A DNA stretch of 64,000 bases from Duganella rivi. GTDB taxonomy: Bacteria > Pseudomonadota > Gammaproteobacteria > Burkholderiales > Burkholderiaceae_D. Under the pieces are notes generated by a model, which did no database searches, was not told the origin of the DNA, and worked only from the letters and a program-made list of their open reading frames with translations. The DNA is taken from assembly GCF_009857435.1 (NCBI RefSeq), contig NZ_WWCK01000001.1, forward strand, positions 920,040 to 984,039, given 5' to 3'. The position numbers and the translations under genes were made by a program. This document shows, in pieces, positions 58,757 through 64,000 of this stretch. Positions within the stretch are counted from its first letter, which is position 1; the number at the start of each line of letters is the position of its first letter.

Positions 58757-59247
58757 AACGCTTACTGCCGTTATTGCTCACCCTCGCCCTCAGCGCTTGC
58801 AGCCCGAAATATGACTGGCGCGACTACCGCAGCAATGACGCGCCGTACGCCGTGCTGTTCCCGGCCAAGCCCGCCACGCAAACGCGCAGCATCAAGCTCG
58901 ACCAACTGGACGTGAACATGACCATGAGCGCCGCCGATATCGACGGCGTCGTGTTTGCGGTCGGCAGCGCCCAGCTGGCAAACGCGGCACAGGCACCGGC
59001 CGCCGTTGACGCCATGAAAACCGCAATGGTGAAAAACATCAGCGCCACCATCACCAGCAGCAAGACGCTCCGCAGCGGCGCACTTGAGATTGAAGCAAGC
59101 GGCACCGAAAGAGGGCAAGCCATGCGCCTTATTGGGCGCTTTCTTGCCAAAGAAAAAAGAGTTTATCAAGTGATCGTTATCGGCCCCGCCCGCAACATCG
59201 AAGCCGAGCCCGTGGAGACCTTCCTCACTTCCTTTAAACTCAATTAA
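58753..59247 (+). CDS. Small predicted lipoprotein, unknown function
   Basis: The 164-residue protein starts MKRLLPLLLTLALSACSPK with lipobox LSAC (Cys16). The mature part is a mixed alpha/beta domain (APYAVLFPAKPATQTRSIKL through the end) with no cysteine other than the lipidated one. I do not recognise the family. It is coupled to the M1 peptidase by ATGA overlap, so the two probably work at the same membrane. Confidence 0.72.
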   Translation: MKRLLPLLLTLALSACSPKYDWRDYRSNDAPYAVLFPAKPATQTRSIKLDQLDVNMTMSAADIDGVVFAVGSAQLANAAQAPAAVDAMKTAMVKNISATITSSKTLRSGALEIEASGTERGQAMRLIGRFLAKEKRVYQVIVIGPARNIEAEPVETFLTSFKLN

Positions 59248-59373
59248 AACGATCGTGCTGGCTTAAAACATGCTTAATTCATGTGCGCCAGCGCCCAGAA
59301 CGGCGGTGTTGTATCTTGTAAAGTTACAGGCATGGGCATAGAGTCTATCCAACGGAACCAAGAAAGAACGCTT

Positions 59374-59715
59374 ATGTTAATCGCCTTCAAATCCAAATCC
59401 AGCCCTGAAGTCTTGATGTATCAAGAGCATGCCCAGCGCATTCTCGACCTGCTGCACAAGAACCCTAAGCGCGGCGTGATCACCGCCGCAGAAGCGGCAG
59501 AAGCGCTGTCCATCCTCGAACACGAAGTCGCTGAAACTAAGTTACACCCAGAGACCGATGTCGAGCACGACATTCACGCCCACGAACAGGAAGAAGGCGA
59601 GACCAAGGAACACGCGCAAGCACAGCGCGTCGGCTTCTCGGCCCGCGCCTACCCGCTGCTGGAAATGCTGCGCACCGCCAAGGCGGAGAACGAGCACATC
59701 ATCTGGGGGATTTAA
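59374..59715 (+). CDS. DUF1840 family protein
   Basis: The 113-residue cytosolic protein begins MLIAFKSKSSPEVLMYQEHA and ends RAYPLLEMLRTAKAENEHI, the pattern of the DUF1840 family of betaproteobacteria. The middle (about 60-90) is a Glu/His-rich stretch. An upstream in-frame start at 59281 is open but only ATG 59374 gives the family N-terminus. Function unknown. Its stop overlaps that of the convergent kinase gene within a 15-nt palindrome. Confidence 0.8.
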   Translation: MLIAFKSKSSPEVLMYQEHAQRILDLLHKNPKRGVITAAEAAEALSILEHEVAETKLHPETDVEHDIHAHEQEEGETKEHAQAQRVGFSARAYPLLEMLRTAKAENEHIIWGI

Positions 59716-62700
59716 TCCCCGGCCAGGGACGCCACCAGCGGCAAGTCGATGGTGAAGCGCGTCCCGACCCCGACCGCGCTATCTACGCGGATCGCGCCAT
59801 CGAGTAGCGACGTCACGATGTTGTAGGTGATGCTCAAGCCAAGCCCGTTACCGCCCTGCCCCAGCTTGGTGGTGAAGAACGGATCGAAGATGCGCGCCTG
59901 ATGCTCAATCGCGATGCCCCTGCCATCATCCTGGAACACGATGCGCACCCGATCCGCGCCCAGCTGCACCGCCCACATGCGGATCTCGCCACCCTCGCGG
60001 CCCTCGAACGCGTGCAGCAAGGCGTTGTTGATCAGGTTGATAATGACCTGTCCGTAGGGGCCTGGGAAGCTGTCCATCACGATATCGTCCGGCATCTCCA
60101 GCACGATGTGATGGCCGGCCTTGCGCACCTGGTTCTTCATCGTCATCACAATCTCGTGGCTGGCCTGGTGCAGATTAAACTTGCGCCGCTTGGCGCTGGC
60201 CTGATCCACCGCCACCTGCTTGAAGCTGTTCACCAGCTCGGCCGCATTGCGCAGGCTGCGCATCAGCAACGTTGATGCCTCACGCGCCGCTTCGATGAAA
60301 TTGCGCAGGTCGGAGCGCCGCATGGTGTTGCCGGTATTGAGCGATTCAATTTCCGTCGTCTTGTCTTCCAGCGTGCTGGCAATCACCAAGCTGTTGCCGA
60401 TCGGCGTATTCAGCTCGTGCGCGACGCCGGCCACCAGCGAGCCCAGCGCCGCCAGCTTCTCGCGCTCCACCAGCTGCTGCTGCGTGTCCTGCAACTGGCG
60501 ATACGAGTCCGCATTGGCAAACGCCACCGCCACGTAGGATGCGAGCGTGGTCAGCATGTCGAGATCAATGCGCTGGTAAGCATGCGCGCGATAGCTGTGC
60601 ACCGTAATCACGCCGCGCACTTGTCCGCTGACCGAGATCGGCACATAGATCAGCGAACGCGGCTCGGTCGGCAACGAGCCGTCTTCCAGCGTGCCCATGT
60701 CATCGGCGCCGGACACCAGGTCGAGGCTGGCGATATAGCGGTGGTACTCCTGCTCCAGGTCGTTGATGAACACTTCCTGCGCGTGATTGATGCACCACAC
60801 CGACAGCTGATTCGGCTCGCGCATGCTGCGCGTGTAAGGCGTATAGCGCTTGCCGCGCTCCATCGCAAACGGATACTCGATCAGTTCCTGCTCCGCCCGG
60901 TAAATGCCGATGCCGAACACGCTGGCATCCATCAGCGCGTGCACCTGCTGGTACAGCAGCGACATAATCGCCTCGCTATCGAGATTGGCAGTGATACGGC
61001 GGCCGATATCGGACAGCAGCGCGATATTGCGATGCGCTGCCTCGACGTTTTCCTTCTCGCGTTCGATGAATTCCTTCTGCGCCACCAGCTCGCGCGTGCG
61101 GCTGCCGACTTCCTGCTCCAGCTCCTGCTTCTGCCGAACCAGCAAGCGAATCCGAATGCGGAACAGCAGATACGCGCCGCCCAGCAACAGCCCCGCCATC
61201 AGCAAGCGGAACCACCACGTTTTCCAGATCGGCGGTGCGATCGTCACTTCTATCGACACCGGTTGATTGCTCCACGCACCATCCTTGTTGGCGGCCTTTA
61301 CGCGGAAGACATAGCGGCCTGGATCAAGATTGGTATAAGTGGCAAAGCGCTTACCCGCATCGGTAGTCACCCAGTCCGGGTCAAAGCCTTCCAGCTGGTA
61401 GGCATAGCGGTTGCGCTGCGGATCGGCGTAATGCAGGCCTGCGAATTCAAACGAAAACACCGCGTCGCGATACGATAGCGCCAGCGTCCTGGCTTGGTCT
61501 ATCGGCCCCTGCGCCAGTACATCACTACGCGCACCGCCGTTGCTCAAGATCGATTGGTTGAAGATGGAAAAATCGGTAATCAGCACCGGCGGGGCTGTGG
61601 GATTATCGTGAATGCGCGCAGGCTGGAATGCCGTCACCCCCTCCAGGCCGCCGAAGTACAATGTGCCGTCCGGCGCGCGGTAGCCGGAGCCGATGAAATA
61701 AGAACCATCAATCAGGCCATCCTTCGAGGTGTAATTCTTGAACGCACCGGTCTCGGGATTAAACAGCGACACGCCGGCCGTGGTGCTGATCCAGAGGCGG
61801 CCCTGCTCATCGCCCAGTATCGCGCCGATCGGATCCGGCGAGCGGCCAGCGCCGGGCGGATAAAAACGGAAATGCAGCTTGCCGTCTTCGCCCATGCGCG
61901 CCATGCACAAGCCGGCCGCAGTGCCGATCCAGATGCGTTCCTGCTGATCTTGGTACAGATAGTGCACGCGGTTGTGACTCAGACTGTCGCGCTTGGCAGG
62001 ATCGTGGCGGTAGTGTTCAAACTTGCCGGTGGCCGGATCGAAACGATCCAAACCGTTTTCAGTACCAGCCCATAGATTGCCGCGCTGGTCTTCCAGTAGC
62101 GCATACACGCGGCCGGCCAAGCGGTCTGGGTCGCTGGTATCGACGCGATAGGTTTGCATTTGCAGCGTCTGCGGATCGATGCGATGCAGCGCCAGGCGCG
62201 TGCCGACCCAGATCACGCCTTCGCGGTCGACCATCAAGCGCTGCACCGAGCGCGCTTGCGGATCATCACCCAGCCACACCGGCGTGTATCGGCCGCTGCC
62301 AGGATCACGCCACGACAGGCCGCTGATGGAGCCCACCCACAGCCGCCCGCGCAGATCACTCGCCAGCGCCATCAATTGATCGGATGGCATGGCGCCGGGA
62401 CGCTGCTCTTCATTCGAGCTAAAACTCACCTTGCCCTGCGAGGGATCGAGCAGCGCAAGCCCGGTGCCGGCGCCTAGCCAAATCTTGCCGTCCGGCGCAC
62501 CAGTGATCGCGCGCACCTTGTTACTACCGATGCTGGGGAGCACGCCGGGAGAATCGGTATAGCGCTCGAAACCGCCGCTATTCAAGTCGACGCGGTCCAC
62601 CCCGGCATACCAATTGCCGACCCACAGCGTGCCGGTGCGGTCTTGGTACAGCGCGCTGATCTGGTTATCGCTGATACCGTGGCGGCTTTGCGTATCGCGC

Positions 62701-63563
62701 GGGTAATTGTAGTAGCGGCCGCTGTTGGGGTCGCGCCGTTTCAAGCCTTCCGTGAACGTGCCGAACCAGAGCGTGCCGTCGCGGTCATGCAGCAGCTTGG
62801 GCACGCGCAGCTCGGCTAGATCGGGCGGCAATGCCAGCGCCATGCGCTCGGCCGACTGTCCGCTCAAGCGCCACGCTTGCACGCCGCGCACGGTGCCGGC
62901 CCACAGCACGCCATCGGGGCCGATGGAAAGCGACAAAATGTGATTCTCGAGCCGCCGTTCCTGCGTGCCGAAATGACGGAATTGATTACTGCCGGCAGGC
63001 AGCATCTCGAGGCCGCGTCCAGTACCTATCCAGAGATTGCCCTGCTTGTCGTAGGCGAGCGCGCCGACGTGATCATCGCTGATGCTATTGCTGTCTGCAT
63101 CGGCGTGGCGCAACAGCCGCACTTGCCCCTTGGCGATATCGAAATACTGCAAGCCCTCGCCGGTGGTCAGCCACAAGCCCTGCTTGCCATCGCTCAGGAT
63201 GCCGGTCACGGACACCTTGGACAGCACGTGAACAAAGCCTTGAGTCACAGGGTCATAGCGATCAAGGCCGCCTTTATTGCCGACCCACAGCTGGCCGGCG
63301 GCGTCTTCATACAGCGCCTGCACGTAATTGTCTTGCAGGCTGCGCGGATTAGCGGGATCGTTCTTGAAGGTGGTGACGCGGTAGCCGTCGTAGCGGTTCA
63401 GCCCGGCCTGCGTGCCGAGCCACATGTAGCCGTGCTTGTCCTGGATAATGCTGGCAACCGACTCTTGCGTGAGCCCCTGCTCCACGCCGAGATGCTCAAA
63501 GCGCAGCGACAGCGGCGCTGCCTGCGCCACCGAAATCAACAAGAAGAGAAAAACAGCGCGCAT
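59712..63563 (-). CDS. Two-component regulator propeller sensor histidine kinase with GAF domain
   Basis: The 1283-residue protein has a signal peptide (first about 16 residues), an extracytoplasmic propeller of repeated two-component-regulator motifs (about 20-650; DKHGYMWLGTQAGLNRYD, DEQGRLWISTTAGVSLFNP), a Y_Y_Y beta domain (about 690-770; YQLEGFDPDWVTTDAGKRFA), a transmembrane helix (about 785-805; LLMAGLLLGGAYLLFRI), a coiled coil, a GAF domain (about 850-1000), HisKA (REKLAALGSLVAGVAHELNTP with phospho-His) and HATPase (DDGRGIAIEHQARIFDPFF; GGNGLGLSITYNIV). No receiver is fused, unlike the hybrid form common in Bacteroidetes. No response regulator gene is adjacent, so the partner is elsewhere. 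GGAG lies about 10 nt upstream of the ATG. Confidence 0.93.
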   Translation of the reverse strand: MRAVFLFLLISVAQAAPLSLRFEHLGVEQGLTQESVASIIQDKHGYMWLGTQAGLNRYDGYRVTTFKNDPANPRSLQDNYVQALYEDAAGQLWVGNKGGLDRYDPVTQGFVHVLSKVSVTGILSDGKQGLWLTTGEGLQYFDIAKGQVRLLRHADADSNSISDDHVGALAYDKQGNLWIGTGRGLEMLPAGSNQFRHFGTQERRLENHILSLSIGPDGVLWAGTVRGVQAWRLSGQSAERMALALPPDLAELRVPKLLHDRDGTLWFGTFTEGLKRRDPNSGRYYNYPRDTQSRHGISDNQISALYQDRTGTLWVGNWYAGVDRVDLNSGGFERYTDSPGVLPSIGSNKVRAITGAPDGKIWLGAGTGLALLDPSQGKVSFSSNEEQRPGAMPSDQLMALASDLRGRLWVGSISGLSWRDPGSGRYTPVWLGDDPQARSVQRLMVDREGVIWVGTRLALHRIDPQTLQMQTYRVDTSDPDRLAGRVYALLEDQRGNLWAGTENGLDRFDPATGKFEHYRHDPAKRDSLSHNRVHYLYQDQQERIWIGTAAGLCMARMGEDGKLHFRFYPPGAGRSPDPIGAILGDEQGRLWISTTAGVSLFNPETGAFKNYTSKDGLIDGSYFIGSGYRAPDGTLYFGGLEGVTAFQPARIHDNPTAPPVLITDFSIFNQSILSNGGARSDVLAQGPIDQARTLALSYRDAVFSFEFAGLHYADPQRNRYAYQLEGFDPDWVTTDAGKRFATYTNLDPGRYVFRVKAANKDGAWSNQPVSIEVTIAPPIWKTWWFRLLMAGLLLGGAYLLFRIRIRLLVRQKQELEQEVGSRTRELVAQKEFIEREKENVEAAHRNIALLSDIGRRITANLDSEAIMSLLYQQVHALMDASVFGIGIYRAEQELIEYPFAMERGKRYTPYTRSMREPNQLSVWCINHAQEVFINDLEQEYHRYIASLDLVSGADDMGTLEDGSLPTEPRSLIYVPISVSGQVRGVITVHSYRAHAYQRIDLDMLTTLASYVAVAFANADSYRQLQDTQQQLVEREKLAALGSLVAGVAHELNTPIGNSLVIASTLEDKTTEIESLNTGNTMRRSDLRNFIEAAREASTLLMRSLRNAAELVNSFKQVAVDQASAKRRKFNLHQASHEIVMTMKNQVRKAGHHIVLEMPDDIVMDSFPGPYGQVIINLINNALLHAFEGREGGEIRMWAVQLGADRVRIVFQDDGRGIAIEHQARIFDPFFTTKLGQGGNGLGLSITYNIVTSLLDGAIRVDSAVGVGTRFTIDLPLVASLAGD

Positions 63564-63606
63564 AAGGTTGCATCTCCAATATGCAAGCCATTTTAATGCA
63601 CAAAAG

Positions 63607-63642
63607 CAAAAAAGCCCCGCCGGATTTTATCCGGACGGGGCT
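63607..63642 (-). terminator. Terminator of the rRNA operon
   Basis: On the minus strand, GCCCCGTCCGGA and TCCGGCGGGGC pair (11 bp with one bulged base) around a 5-nt loop, followed by six T (A 63608-63613 on plus). It lies about 15 nt past the 5S gene and 45 nt before the kinase start on the same strand. Confidence 0.92.
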
Positions 63643-63658
63643 TCTTCTAAATAACTAG

Positions 63659-63770
63659 CTTGACGATAACCTACTTTCACACTGGTTGCAGCACTATCAT
63701 CGGCGTAGAGTCGTTTCACGGTCCTGTTCGGGATGGGAAGGGGTGGGACCGACTTACTATGGTCATCAAG
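63659..63770 (-). rRNA. rrf: 5S ribosomal RNA
   Basis: The minus strand from 63770 reads CTTGATGACCATAGTAAGTC, and contains CCCATCCCGAACAGGACCG and CTCTACGCCGATGATAGTG, all conserved 5S segments; the ends pair (CTTGA and TCAAG). About 112 nt. It is last in an rRNA operon entering from the right edge. Confidence 0.95.
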
Positions 63771-63881
63771 CTTTGACTTGTATGCTGCGCAGCCCCTTAT
63801 TGGGCTACGCAGCGAATCTGGGAGAAGTAAAGTTGGGGTATTAACTCATCAAGAGTAAATGCGTATAACCGTCAAGGTTAT
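63771..63881 (-). other. 23S-5S rRNA spacer
   Basis: This 111-nt stretch between the 23S and 5S genes contains no tRNA and no reading frame. It holds a hairpin-forming region around 63786-63812 (GCTGCGCAGCCCC / GGGCTACGCAGC). It is processed precursor sequence. Confidence 0.75.
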
Positions 63882-64000
63882 AGGGACAAGCCGTACGGGC
63901 AATTAGTATCAGTTAGCTTAATGCATTACTGCACTTCCACACCTGACCTATCAACGTCCTGGTCTCGAACGACCCTTCAAGGAGCTCAAGGCTCCGGGAA
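63882..64000 (-). rRNA. rrl: 23S ribosomal RNA, 3' end (partial)
   Basis: The minus strand ends with ACTGATACTAATTGCCCGTA followed by CGGCTTGTCCCT, matching the conserved 3' end of betaproteobacterial 23S rRNA, preceded by AGGTCAGGTGTGGAAGTGC. The rest lies beyond the window. The exact 3' end could differ by a few bases. Confidence 0.93.

Overview
This window looks like a chromosomal segment of a betaproteobacterium of the order Burkholderiales, most likely family Oxalobacteraceae (Duganella, Massilia or Janthinobacterium type). The reasons are uniformly high GC, lineage-typical small families (DUF3567, DUF1840, DUF4390, DUF2145), the Acidithiobacillus-type glutamate-cysteine ligase, the fmt / rsmB-DUF4390-ntrY-ntrX neighbourhood, an mreB-mreC-mreD-mrdA-rodA-rlpA operon and a PEP-CTERM protein. 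Species-level placement is inference. Most of the window is core genome. I saw no insertion sequence, phage, CRISPR array, tRNA or stretch of clearly foreign composition. No gene-free stretch exceeds 300 bases; the longest are about 255 nt (31133-31387) and about 246 nt (54896-55141).

Layout. 1-3.7 kb: the last codons of def coupled to fmt, a nitroreductase, a two-gene secreted pair (with DUF2145) and a DsbA-like isomerase. 3.8-7.6 kb: cobalamin-dependent methionine synthase metH. 7.6-10.5 kb: degenerate EAL-HDOD protein, class II glutamine amidotransferase, DUF3567 and a degenerate CobW-like protein. 10.5-15.6 kb, minus strand: rsmB, DUF4390, NtrY-type kinase and a short NtrX-type regulator. 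15.8-21.9 kb, plus strand: argS, SPOR protein, dsbA, SDR, birA, coaX, second SPOR protein. 21.9-24.1 kb: a PEP-CTERM protein divergent from a LuxR regulator. 24.1-31.1 kb, minus strand: cell-shape operon mreBCD-mrdA-rodA-rlpA. 31.4-34.7 kb: gatCAB, closed by a strong terminator. 34.8-36.5 kb: BlaI repressor and a BlaR1-like M56 peptidase/TonB gene interrupted by an in-frame amber codon. 36.5-39.3 kb: hydrolase, DUF4279, pyrE, xthA. 39.5-42.5 kb: a 998-residue Ig-like/beta-roll protein. 42.5-52.1 kb, minus strand: gshA, gshB, a regulatory PTS (IIA-HPr-EI), metX-metW, ampG, M48 peptidase, RluA-type synthase. 52.2-54.9 kb: the nitrogen operon torF-glnK-amtB. 55.1-59.7 kb: ubiK, a frameshifted yifB/comM, an M1 peptidase lipoprotein, a small lipoprotein and DUF1840. 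59.7-63.6 kb: a 1283-residue propeller-type sensor kinase. The right edge holds a 5S rRNA gene and the 3' end of 23S rRNA, on the minus strand.

How the genes work together. Four themes recur: (i) methionine and one-carbon metabolism (def/fmt, metH, metX-metW); (ii) envelope growth and peptidoglycan turnover (mre/mrd/rodA/rlpA, SPOR proteins, ampG, M56/BlaI); (iii) nitrogen control (NtrY/NtrX-type pair, GlnK/AmtB with a visible sigma-54 promoter and NtrC-type palindromes, PTS phosphorelay); (iv) redox (glutathione synthesis, DsbA-like proteins, nitroreductase).

Most worth a second look: the sigma-54/NtrC architecture that puts a TorF-type outer-membrane protein at the head of the glnK-amtB operon, the two apparently broken genes (amber in the M56 gene, frameshift in yifB), and the Ig/beta-roll protein without a signal peptide. 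I do not see convincing evidence of a wholly new multi-gene system here.
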